From Candidatus Enterosoma merdigallinarum (lineage in GTDB: Bacteria; Bacillota_I; Bacilli_A; RFN20; CAG-288): a DNA stretch of 64,000 nt. The notes below the pieces were generated by a model. It had not been told where the DNA came from. It was given only the letters and a program-made list of their open reading frames with translations, and did not search any database. Below, one piece after another: positions 17,048-24,603 of the stretch. Where the stretch lies: contig DVNL01000007.1 in assembly GCA_018714385.1 (NCBI GenBank), positions 157,657-221,656 on the forward strand, read 5' to 3'. The position numbers were made by a program, and so were the translations under genes. The stretch's first letter is position 1; every line of letters starts with the position of its first letter.

Positions 17048-18677
17048 GAAGGGCCTTCGCTCCTTCCTTTGGCCCGTCCTTCCTGTCCAGGGAGAGACGC
17101 GTGAAGAGCCTCCCGACGGGAATGCTGTTCTCATAGAGGGCGTGGAAGAAGTCCGGGAGGTATTCGTCGACCTCCGCCTCTCTTTGGACGGGACCGAAGG
17201 GATTTGCGAAATAGGTCGAGACGAGTCCCGTCTCGTTTGTCGTGTTGAGGGCGACTCTTTCCCCTTTCTTGAAGGCATCGATGGCCTCGACAGGATCCTT
17301 GATGATTTTCAGGCCTTTGTCGATGTCCGTGAAGTTGTCGGCCAGAAGGAAACAGTCGACCTCGTGGAGCGTATAGGTCATTTCGAAGTCCTCGATCGGG
17401 ATGACGACGCGGGAATTGACTTCATCGATGTTGAAATAGACGGCTCGGTCGGCGCTTCTAAGGGAGTATCCCTGATCGAGGTCGTCGAGCCGGACGAAGG
17501 CCCCTATCTCCGTTCCTGTGGCATAGACCTTTCCGTTGACGAGGTGGAAGGTGCCCATGTCGTCGAAGATGGTATCGATCTGGTATTCGCCTTTGGAGAG
17601 GTTTCTCACAGCTTCCAAAGTTTCGCTCTTTCCGGCCCCGGAGTCGCCGAGGAAGAAGAAATTCTTGCTCTTCTCGCCCTTGCGGATGCGGACGCCGGCC
17701 CCATGGATGGGAAGAAGCTTTCTGTCGATGGCGGTGAGGTTGTAGAGGGTCAGGATCATCTTCTTGGCATAGCCGAAATAGTCGATCTTTGCCTTCTTGG
17801 GGCAGACGCCGACATACGCCTTGCCCTCTTTGTAGTAGTAGCACTCCTCTCCCGTGTCCTTCGTGCCGAAGAGGACGATGAAATCGAAGTCCTTGCGGCT
17901 TTCATGGTGGAAGGGCTCGATCTGGAAGAGGTTGCCCAAGGCGACGAGGAAACCGAGATAGTCCTCGTTGAAATAGATGAGCGCTCTTTTGTCGTAGATC
18001 TTGAGGATGACGCCGTAGGCATGCGAGACGTCGAAGTTCTTGTCTTTCACCTTTCGATTCTTGAATTCGAAAAGGCCTTTCCTCTTGTTCTCCTGCGTCT
18101 TGATGATGAAGGGCGGATGGATGACGACGGACTCCATCAAAGGGATCCTCTTCAAGAAGGAAAGACTTTCCGGAAGCGGGATCTTTTTTCTTCCGAGCAG
18201 GATTCCGGCGTTCCCGCCGGAAGGGAGGATGCGGTAGACGGTCTGTTCATGGCCGTTGATCGTCTCGTAGATGTCGCGGTAGAAGGAGACGATGCTCTCC
18301 GAGAGGGACTCGAAGCGTCGCATGAAGTCGCGATGAGTGATGGGTTCTCCTTTGGAATTGTTGTAGAAGACATAGCGTTCCCGGCTTCGGTAATAGTCGT
18401 AGACGGCATCGACGAGATTGAGAAGATCGTCTCTCTTCTGTGTCGTCAAGGAGGCGAGCATCTGAAGCGTCCTCTCATCTCTTTTTAAAATGTTTCGGAA
18501 AAAAAGAAGAGCCGATTTTGGACCGTATTCCCGGAAATAGGATGAGTTTGGACGGCTGTTCTTTTCGGAATCCTTGAAATAGCTTTCTAGGATTCGATCC
18601 AGAAGATTGCTTTCGAGAATCGCTTCATCGGTCGGGTGGCTGGAAATCTTTGTCAGGTCGAGAAGAATCTTTCTCAT
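17025..18677 (-). CDS. HPr-kinase/PEPCK-like P-loop protein of unknown function
   Basis: This 550-residue protein has a C-terminal domain built like HPr kinase/phosphorylase and ATP-PEP carboxykinase: LPIHGAGVRI, Walker A GDSGAGKSE (344-352), then FDDMGTFHLVNGKVYATGTE and GAFVRLDDLD. The N-terminal 300 residues resemble nothing I can name. Similar Bacillota proteins are, from memory, often labelled PEP carboxykinase, but the fit to HprK is at least as good. It is third in an operon with a lactate dehydrogenase family gene and an aminotransferase, overlapping the latter by four bases. It may phosphorylate a protein or small molecule; function is not established. Confidence 0.8.
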   Translation of the reverse strand: MRKILLDLTKISSHPTDEAILESNLLDRILESYFKDSEKNSRPNSSYFREYGPKSALLFFRNILKRDERTLQMLASLTTQKRDDLLNLVDAVYDYYRSRERYVFYNNSKGEPITHRDFMRRFESLSESIVSFYRDIYETINGHEQTVYRILPSGGNAGILLGRKKIPLPESLSFLKRIPLMESVVIHPPFIIKTQENKRKGLFEFKNRKVKDKNFDVSHAYGVILKIYDKRALIYFNEDYLGFLVALGNLFQIEPFHHESRKDFDFIVLFGTKDTGEECYYYKEGKAYVGVCPKKAKIDYFGYAKKMILTLYNLTAIDRKLLPIHGAGVRIRKGEKSKNFFFLGDSGAGKSETLEAVRNLSKGEYQIDTIFDDMGTFHLVNGKVYATGTEIGAFVRLDDLDQGYSLRSADRAVYFNIDEVNSRVVIPIEDFEMTYTLHEVDCFLLADNFTDIDKGLKIIKDPVEAIDAFKKGERVALNTTNETGLVSTYFANPFGPVQREAEVDEYLPDFFHALYENSIPVGRLFTRLSLDRKDGPKEGAKALLKLFDKL

Positions 18678-19855
18678 CGGGAAAGCCTCCTTCCAAGTTC
18701 GGCGACCTCTTTTTCGTTGAGCCCGCTGACGGCGATGCGGATGTGGCTGTCGTCGATCGGAGCGAAGAAGATGTCCTTTTCTTCCAGCTTTTTGCAGAAT
18801 TCGATGGGATTGGCCATCGAGAAGGTCAAGTAGAATCCTCCTTTATAGGGGAAATGCTTTATGCCGAGGTCATCCAGCAGAGCGGAAACGGCCTTTCCGA
18901 TGGTGTTCAGGCGCTGGCTTTCTGCATGGATCTTCCCTTCGACTTTTTCCATGGCATCTTTGTCGCTGAAGAACTCCGCCAAAGGACCCATCGCACCGTT
19001 GTTGGCGCAACTGTAGGTGCCTCTGGCGATGCGCTTCATGTCCGAAAGGAGCGGCTGAATGTCTTCCTCTTTTCTCATGAGACCGAACAGTGCCCCAAGC
19101 CGGAGACCATAAAGGCCGAAGGATTTGGAGGCGGAGAAGCAGACGAGGCAATCGAAGGGGATTTCCTTTCTGCTAAGGAGCGTCTCCTTGAAAAGGAATC
19201 CTTCCGGACAATAGTCCACGTAGGCGAGGTCGAGGAGAAGAACGACCTTTCTTCCAAATTCGGAGAGAAGGTCGAAAAGTCTCTCGTATTCCTCCCGGCT
19301 GAGACAATAGCCGAGAGGATTTTGGCAGGGATCGTTGAGGACGAGAAGGACCGTGTCGTGGCTTTCGAGACATGTCTCCAGGGCCTGGCGGATGGAGGGG
19401 ATGTCCAATCCCCCCTTTTCGTCCAAGAGGCGATGCAGGGCAAAGGGGATCTGGCATTGGTCGGCGATGGTGTCGTAATTCGGCCATCGGATGTCCGGAA
19501 GCAGAACGATGGCATTCTTTCGGGAATAATGGCTGAAAGCCATGCTGATCGCCCCGGTTCCGCCAAGGCTTACGCCGAAAGGAACCTGGAAGCGCCTTTC
19601 GATTTTTTCCTTGTCCGACCTGAAAAGCCAGGAGAGGACGCCTTCTCTATAGTCATCGCTTCCAAGCACGGAAGGGTAGGCGAGGTAGTGACGGAAGCTC
19701 TTTTCGATTTTGGCATTCACGTCCTCATAGATGCAGAGAGTCTTGTCGTCCTCGAAGAGCATGCCGGCACAGCCGTTGATGACGTCATGTCCTTCCGCTT
19801 TTCTTTTGACGGCCCTCTCCTGGATGGAGAGGATATCGTAGCGAAGATCCACCAT
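18674..19855 (-). CDS. Class I aminotransferase (aspartate/aromatic type)
   Basis: This 393-residue fold-type-I PLP enzyme moves an amino group between an amino acid and a 2-oxo acid. The PLP lysine is Lys244 in SASKSFGLYGLRLG. NDPCQNPLG matches the family's NPTG loop, WPNY the active-site Trp region, and Asp209/Tyr212 the cofactor contacts. IRIAVSGL near the C-terminus carries the Arg expected to bind the substrate carboxylate. It resembles AspC/TyrB more than the AatA branch. It sits between a lactate dehydrogenase family gene (22-base gap) and the P-loop gene (overlap), suggesting it supplies or consumes a 2-oxo acid for that dehydrogenase. Confidence 0.88.
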   Translation of the reverse strand: MVDLRYDILSIQERAVKRKAEGHDVINGCAGMLFEDDKTLCIYEDVNAKIEKSFRHYLAYPSVLGSDDYREGVLSWLFRSDKEKIERRFQVPFGVSLGGTGAISMAFSHYSRKNAIVLLPDIRWPNYDTIADQCQIPFALHRLLDEKGGLDIPSIRQALETCLESHDTVLLVLNDPCQNPLGYCLSREEYERLFDLLSEFGRKVVLLLDLAYVDYCPEGFLFKETLLSRKEIPFDCLVCFSASKSFGLYGLRLGALFGLMRKEEDIQPLLSDMKRIARGTYSCANNGAMGPLAEFFSDKDAMEKVEGKIHAESQRLNTIGKAVSALLDDLGIKHFPYKGGFYLTFSMANPIEFCKKLEEKDIFFAPIDDSHIRIAVSGLNEKEVAELGRRLSR

Positions 19856-19877
19856 GTCGTTTCTCCTTTCCTTTTAA

Positions 19878-20804
19878 TCAAAAAAACATATCGATCGTCT
19901 CTCGTATGGCTTTGGCAGAGAAGACCAACTTTCTTTCCTCTTCCGAAGTCAGTTCGATAGAAATCGATTGAATTCCATACTTTGACACGCTGTAAGGAAG
20001 GGAGATAGCGACTTTGAAAAGATCTTTCCTTTCCGTGACGAGGGCAATAGGCAGAGTCTTTTCTTCCTCCGATTCCAGCTTCAGGATGAGGTCGGCAATC
20101 GTCGAGGCGATACCATAGTAGGTCGAACCCAGTCGCCTAGCCACCTCGTATCCCCTTTTCCGGACGGCATCCTCGATGTTGTCTAAGGCGGAAAGGTTTG
20201 TCTTCGTTCTTTCAAGATAGTCGAAGAGATTCTCGCCATCGATTGTGGTTTTGGAAAAGACGGGGAAGGACGTGTCGCCATGCTCGCCCAGGACCATGCC
20301 GGAAATGGTCTCCCGTCCGATGCCTAAGCGATCGGCAAGCAATGTGATGTATCGAACCGTATCCAAGGAAGTTCCTGTCCCGATGACCTTGTGTCGCGGA
20401 AATCCCGTCAAGCGCCACATGGCGTAGGTCATCGTGTCGAGAGGATTGGAGGCAACGATGATCCGTCCCGAAAAGCCGGAATCCTTGATGCCTGAGGCGA
20501 TGCTTTCCACGATTTTGAAGGCGTCTTTCATTCCGGAGAGACGCGTGGCGCCAGGGCGAGTATCGGGCTTCGTTCCGGCGGTGACGACGACGTAGTCGCA
20601 ATCGCGGATGTCGGAATAGCCGCCGGCAAAGGCAATGGGCCCGTAATGGAAGGCCGTGCCGTCGGTGATGTCCATGGCTATGCCCTTGGCCCTTTCTGTT
20701 TCCGGATCGATCAAGACGAGTTTGTCGACGCAGGGCAACTTAGAAAGAAGGAACGCCGTCGTGCTCCCGACCCGACCGATTCCGACGATGCCGATTCGTA
20801 TCAT
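19878..20804 (-). CDS. L-lactate/2-hydroxyacid dehydrogenase family enzyme
   Basis: This 308-residue NAD-dependent dehydrogenase has the Rossmann start GIVGIGRVGS and the acid motif ASNPLDTMTYAMW (Asp123). It also has Arg151 in GTSLDTVRY and the catalytic pair in GEHGDTSFPVFS (His175). The mobile loop reads TKPDTRPGATRL. The position that is Gln in lactate dehydrogenases and Arg in malate dehydrogenases is Thr82, and the loop is two residues longer. This leaves pyruvate as one option, but bulkier 2-oxo acids (as for L-2-hydroxyisocaproate dehydrogenase) are possible. It leads an operon with an aminotransferase. The ATG has AAGGAGG upstream. Confidence 0.88.
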   Translation of the reverse strand: MIRIGIVGIGRVGSTTAFLLSKLPCVDKLVLIDPETERAKGIAMDITDGTAFHYGPIAFAGGYSDIRDCDYVVVTAGTKPDTRPGATRLSGMKDAFKIVESIASGIKDSGFSGRIIVASNPLDTMTYAMWRLTGFPRHKVIGTGTSLDTVRYITLLADRLGIGRETISGMVLGEHGDTSFPVFSKTTIDGENLFDYLERTKTNLSALDNIEDAVRKRGYEVARRLGSTYYGIASTIADLILKLESEEEKTLPIALVTERKDLFKVAISLPYSVSKYGIQSISIELTSEEERKLVFSAKAIRETIDMFF

Positions 20805-20983
20805 AAGAGCCTCCTTTCATCAAATAACCGCAACTATGTATTTTAATCTATTTTATTTGTTTCTCATACCATAAACCTTTCCAATGGCAGTTTCGTTCCA
20901 GATGAAAGCCGCTGCGGAAAAGAAAGACACGAAATTTGTCATTGAGGGGCATATTTTCATACCGAAAAAAGAGGGTGATGAAC

Positions 20984-20989
20984 TATACT
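20984..20989 (+). promoter_or_regulatory. -10 box of nnrE
   Basis: TATACT lies 32 bases before the chosen ATG at 21022. The -35 is weak. It argues against in-frame starts further upstream. Confidence 0.45.
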
Positions 20990-21021
20990 TATATCAATAC
21001 AAATGTGTGGAGGAAACGGGC

Positions 21022-21918
21022 ATGAGGCATGTGATCACTGCGGAACAGAGCCGTTTGGCCGACAAAGAGACGATCGCTCAGGGGACAAGTTCGCTTACCC
21101 TGATGGAGAATGCCGGCGTCGAAGCCTACAACAGGATTCGAAAGGAGATCGGCAAGAGGAATCGGATACTCGTTCTCTGCGGAACGGGAGGAAACGGGGG
21201 CGATGGCTACGTCATCGCTAGATGCCTCCATGACTCCGGCTACAAGAAAGTCGCCGTTCTCCCCGTCGGGAAACCTGAGTCAGAGGATTGCAAGACGAAT
21301 GCAGAGGCCTACACCGGAAAGATCGTCGACAAGATCGACTGCTATTATGATGTCTTCATCGATTGTATATACGGCACGGGACGGAAAAAGAACGTGTGCG
21401 GCAAGGCCAGGAAAATCATCGAACAGGTCAATGACTTGGGCGGAAAGAAAGTCTCCATCGACGTTCCTTCCGGAATCGATGCGACGACTGGCGAGGTGAA
21501 AGGCGTGGCTTTCCGATGCGACCTTCTTTTGGTCATCCAGTTCATGAAGACAGGTCTCTTCCTCAACGATGCCCCGTCCTACTTCAAGAAAGCCCGCATT
21601 TTGGATATTGCCATCGAGATCTCCGGCAAACGCTATCTTCCCAAATATGTCAGCGGTGTCGAGCTGGATACTGTCCGACCTGCCGATGTCTCCTACCAGG
21701 TCATCGATGCTGAGTGGATGGCTCGGTTCCATGGCGTTTCGGAGCAGACCCTTTTCGAGAATTTCGCCCGGTATCTCCGCCATACCGCCTGCATGTTCCA
21801 AACCCGTCTGGTCTATAGGGCGCCAAACCCATGGATCAGCGATGGAAAGCAAGTCCTGATTCTCGAAAAGGATTCGGATGTCGCCATCCGGGAGGGCTTT
21901 GCTTTTCTTTCCAAGTGA
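21022..21918 (+). CDS. nnrE: NAD(P)H-hydrate epimerase (YjeF N-terminal domain) with C-terminal extension
   Basis: It repairs damaged NAD(P)H hydrates by epimerising the R form to the S form, in the cytoplasm. The signature GTGGNGGDGYVIAR is at about residues 54-67, and VSIDVPSGIDATTGE is the second conserved stretch. The reading from ATG 21022 (GGAGGAAAC upstream) is 298 residues. The family domain ends near 215-220, leaving about 75 residues of unknown nature and no ADP-dependent dehydratase domain. A longer in-frame reading from 20884 would cross the -10 box. A strong terminator follows. Confidence 0.88.
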   Translation: MRHVITAEQSRLADKETIAQGTSSLTLMENAGVEAYNRIRKEIGKRNRILVLCGTGGNGGDGYVIARCLHDSGYKKVAVLPVGKPESEDCKTNAEAYTGKIVDKIDCYYDVFIDCIYGTGRKKNVCGKARKIIEQVNDLGGKKVSIDVPSGIDATTGEVKGVAFRCDLLLVIQFMKTGLFLNDAPSYFKKARILDIAIEISGKRYLPKYVSGVELDTVRPADVSYQVIDAEWMARFHGVSEQTLFENFARYLRHTACMFQTRLVYRAPNPWISDGKQVLILEKDSDVAIREGFAFLSK

Positions 21919-21956
21919 TTGTTTGGAAGAGGAAAGACGATTTTTGCTATGACAAC

Positions 21957-21985
21957 AAGGCCTCTGGAAACGGAGGCCTTTTATT
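21957..21985 (+). terminator. Intrinsic terminator after nnrE
   Basis: The AAGGCCTC / GAGGCCTT stem with an eight-base loop is followed by TTATTT. Confidence 0.88.
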
Positions 21986-22066
21986 TGAGAAAAGAGAGTT
22001 GAGAGCCGAAAAGAAGAGGTTTTGCGCAAAGAAAATCTGTATTAACTGTATTATCTGTCTGAACTG

Positions 22067-22095
22067 TTGACAGGACTTTTTGTATGCGCTATAGT
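22067..22095 (+). promoter_or_regulatory. Consensus promoter of the GntR-ABC operon
   Basis: Perfect TTGACA, a 17-base spacer and TATAGT end nine bases before the GntR ATG. The predicted transcript would start within a few bases of the AUG. Confidence 0.88.
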
Positions 22096-22104
22096 GGAGG
22101 CAAG

Positions 22105-22449
22105 ATGGAACAATACGTATCGCTCTACGAGCAGATCTACAAAAAGTACCGCCGGATGATTGAGGAGGGGGTCTATAAGGAAGGGGAACAACTCCCCTCC
22201 GTCCGCTCCGAGGCGCTTTCCCTTGGCGTCAATCCGAACACGGTTCTCAGGGCATACAGACGGCTTGAGGAAGAAGGATTTATCGGCACGGTCCCCAAGA
22301 AGGGTATCTACGTTCGATACAAAGCGGAATCGACTGAAAATTCAAGGAAATCTTTCCTGATATCAGAGATTACTCGCCTTGAAAAATTAGGTTACTCTCT
22401 TGATGAAATCGAAGAGGCCGTTTGTGAAAGGAGGAAACAAGATGCTTGA
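22105..22449 (+). CDS. GntR-family regulator, YtrA subfamily
   Basis: This 114-residue protein (from ATG 22105) has a GntR winged-helix domain: YEQIYKKYRRMIEEGVY, then LPSVRSEALSLGVNPNTVLR and YRRLEEEGFI. Only a short helical tail follows, as in YtrA regulators that control ABC transporters. It overlaps the ATPase gene by eight bases, so it very probably represses its own operon. An ATG at 22084 lies between the -35 and -10 boxes and cannot be the start. The promoter position predicts an almost leaderless mRNA. Confidence 0.9.
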   Translation: MEQYVSLYEQIYKKYRRMIEEGVYKEGEQLPSVRSEALSLGVNPNTVLRAYRRLEEEGFIGTVPKKGIYVRYKAESTENSRKSFLISEITRLEKLGYSLDEIEEAVCERRKQDA

Positions 22450-23344
22450 AGCGAAGAAAGTCAGCAAGACTTTGGGCGACAAGCCAGTCTTGAGGAAAAT
22501 CGACATCGCCATCAAGGAGGGATCCATTTTTGGCATCGTCGGCATCAACGGCGCTGGCAAGTCGACCCTTCTTCGGGTGCTGTCGGGTGTCTATCGTCCT
22601 GACGAAGGGGAAGTCTTTCTCGATGGCGAGGATCTCTTCAGACATCCGGAAATCAAGGAAGGTCTTTTCCTTCTCAACGACGACCCGCATTTCGGTTCGC
22701 GATGGAGAGTCAGCGACCTTCTTTCCTTTTACTCCGCCGTCTATCCGAAGTTTTCGCTCACCGTCTTCGAGGATATTCTTTCCAGGCTCAAGCTTTCGGC
22801 TGCCGGCCGGCTCTCTTCTTTTTCCAAGGGCATGAAGAGGCAGCTTTATATCGCTGTCGCTTTTGCGACGGGATGCCGCACCCTGCTTTTGGACGAGGCC
22901 TTCGACGGCTTGGATCCTCTTGCAAGGCTGACGCTCAAGCAGATTCTAGTCGACAAGACGATGAACGAGGGACTCTCATGTCTCATCTCGAGCCACTCTC
23001 TTCGGGAGCTTGAGGATATCGCCGATTCGTTTGGCATCCTCGACGACGGACGGCTTATCGATTATGGCGCCATGACCGATTTCGAGGGGAAGTTATCGAA
23101 GTTCCAGCTGGCTTTCCGGGACGAAGTGGACGATCACCTATTCGATGGTTTGCCTGTCCTTTCCTTGCGGCGAAACGGAAAGGTCTGCGAGATAGTCCTT
23201 CAAGGGGATGCGGAAGTCTGCTATCGGAGACTTGAGGCGCTTTCGCCTCTTTTGATCGAGCAGCTTCCCGTCAGTTTCGAGGAGTTCTTCATCGCCGAAG
23301 TCAAGAAAGGAGGCTATCGAAATGATCCAAAAGAGATACTTTAA
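22442..23344 (+). CDS. ABC transporter ATP-binding protein (YtrB-like)
   Basis: This 300-residue nucleotide-binding protein has Walker A GINGAGKST (34-42), an unusual signature SFSKGMKRQLYIA, and Walker B TLLLDEAFDGLDP. It then has an H-loop in SCLISSHSLRELED and a C-terminal extra domain. The SKGMKRQ signature is characteristic of YtrB-type ATPases. It energises the permease encoded just downstream (23-base overlap). Substrate unknown; related systems respond to cell-envelope stress. The start has AAAGGAGGAAACAAG. Confidence 0.92.
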   Translation: MLEAKKVSKTLGDKPVLRKIDIAIKEGSIFGIVGINGAGKSTLLRVLSGVYRPDEGEVFLDGEDLFRHPEIKEGLFLLNDDPHFGSRWRVSDLLSFYSAVYPKFSLTVFEDILSRLKLSAAGRLSSFSKGMKRQLYIAVAFATGCRTLLLDEAFDGLDPLARLTLKQILVDKTMNEGLSCLISSHSLRELEDIADSFGILDDGRLIDYGAMTDFEGKLSKFQLAFRDEVDDHLFDGLPVLSLRRNGKVCEIVLQGDAEVCYRRLEALSPLLIEQLPVSFEEFFIAEVKKGGYRNDPKEIL

Positions 23345-24467
23345 AAACTATTTGCGTTCTCTTGTCCCTTTGACTGCCGTCGTCGCGCTGGTCTTTCTTG
23401 TCCTCCATCTTTTCGAAATCTTTATGTTCGGGGACTACGGTGTCAATGCCGGTTACTACAGCAGAATCGAGATTGTGGACCCGGGTATCGCCTTTTTACT
23501 TTATCTTGCCAGCATCTATGCCTTGTTTCTTCCGGTTCACGTTCTCCGCTTCCGCTATTCCCGCGCCCAGGAAGACATCCTCTATTCTCTTCCCCTTTCC
23601 CGAAGGCACTTGATTCTTCTTCACGGCCTTTCCGGATATATCTCTTTGTGCACCTCGTATACCGTCGCTTTCCTGATCGGCGTCCTCGTCAAGGCGATGA
23701 TGCCGAACGATGGGCTGTTCTTTGCCAATTTCATCCCCTTCTATCTCGTGGCATTGCTGGTCCTTCTTTGCAATTATTGCCTCGGAGCCGCCTTGGCATT
23801 GGTCGCAAAGAACGTCCTGGATGCCGTCCTTCTTCCTATCGCTTTCCAGGCCTTCTTCTTTTTCTTCTTTTTCGGAGTGGGATTGCTCGCTGCCGAGAGG
23901 ACTCTTTCCTGGTTTGCGATGCCTTTGCTCGGTGTCTCGTTTGTCACCGCCTTCTTCAACTCCGCAATCGGCCATAGCGTCGAAACGGTAGTGGAAAGCG
24001 GTGCGGGAAGCTTTGGAGACTCCGTCAAAGTCATCGACCATGGCGTTCTTTATCAAGGCTATAGTTCCGCCTATTTGCCGGCTTTCATCCTGATGGTCCT
24101 CTTTGCTTTTCTTGTTATTCCCTGTCTTCTCCTTGTCCCCGAGAGGGAGAAGAGCGAGGAAAGCGGACAGCCGTCCCAGTCCTGGCTGGGGTTGCGAAGC
24201 CTTTTGCCGCTGACGCTTCTCGGGTTCTCTCTGTTCCTTCTTTCCCAGATCGCAAAGGATCACTATCGACCGAATCTTCTCATATACTTCTTCGGCTTTG
24301 TGATCGCCGATGTCGTCTACTTCGTCTTGGACATGGTCCGCAGAAGGCAGGTCCGGCCGAAATGGGAGAACCTGGTCTTTGTCGCCATCAGTCTGGCCAT
24401 GTTTGCCATCGCCGCAGTTGTGCCCTATGCGGGAGAGGCGCAGACGATCGAGATGCTGGTCATATAG
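23322..24467 (+). CDS. ABC transporter permease (YtrC/ABC-2-like)
   Basis: This 381-residue membrane protein has about eight to nine hydrophobic segments and no other domain. A first helix at 15-35 is followed by helices around 55-80, 105-125, 135-165, 175-195, 255-275, 295-310, 320-335 and 345-365. It overlaps the ATPase gene, which makes it that protein's membrane partner. The region containing PLSRRHLILLHGLSGY resembles ABC-2 permeases of GntR-linked operons. Transport direction and substrate are not known. No clear terminator follows. Confidence 0.85.
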   Translation: MIQKRYFKNYLRSLVPLTAVVALVFLVLHLFEIFMFGDYGVNAGYYSRIEIVDPGIAFLLYLASIYALFLPVHVLRFRYSRAQEDILYSLPLSRRHLILLHGLSGYISLCTSYTVAFLIGVLVKAMMPNDGLFFANFIPFYLVALLVLLCNYCLGAALALVAKNVLDAVLLPIAFQAFFFFFFFGVGLLAAERTLSWFAMPLLGVSFVTAFFNSAIGHSVETVVESGAGSFGDSVKVIDHGVLYQGYSSAYLPAFILMVLFAFLVIPCLLLVPEREKSEESGQPSQSWLGLRSLLPLTLLGFSLFLLSQIAKDHYRPNLLIYFFGFVIADVVYFVLDMVRRRQVRPKWENLVFVAISLAMFAIAAVVPYAGEAQTIEMLVI

Positions 24468-24516
24468 CAATTTTTCTCCTTTATGATGCAAGCTTGACGA
24501 AAGATGAGCATTTTCG

Positions 24517-24545
24517 TTGACGTGGAAGAGGCCTCCTATTAAATT
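24517..24545 (+). promoter_or_regulatory. Promoter of pflB-pflA
   Basis: TTGACG, a 17-base spacer and TAAATT. Confidence 0.75.
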
Positions 24546-24555
24546 CTTAATGTGC

Positions 24556-24574
24556 TGAAGCCATTCCGGCTTCA
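24556..24574 (+). other. 5' leader hairpin of the pfl mRNA
   Basis: TGAAGCC attcc GGCTTCA forms a 7-bp stem at the predicted 5' end of the transcript, 30 bases before the ATG. It probably protects the mRNA; no riboswitch fold is evident. Confidence 0.5.
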
Positions 24575-24603
24575 TTTCAAACGAATAAACAGGAGGTAGA
24601 CAC

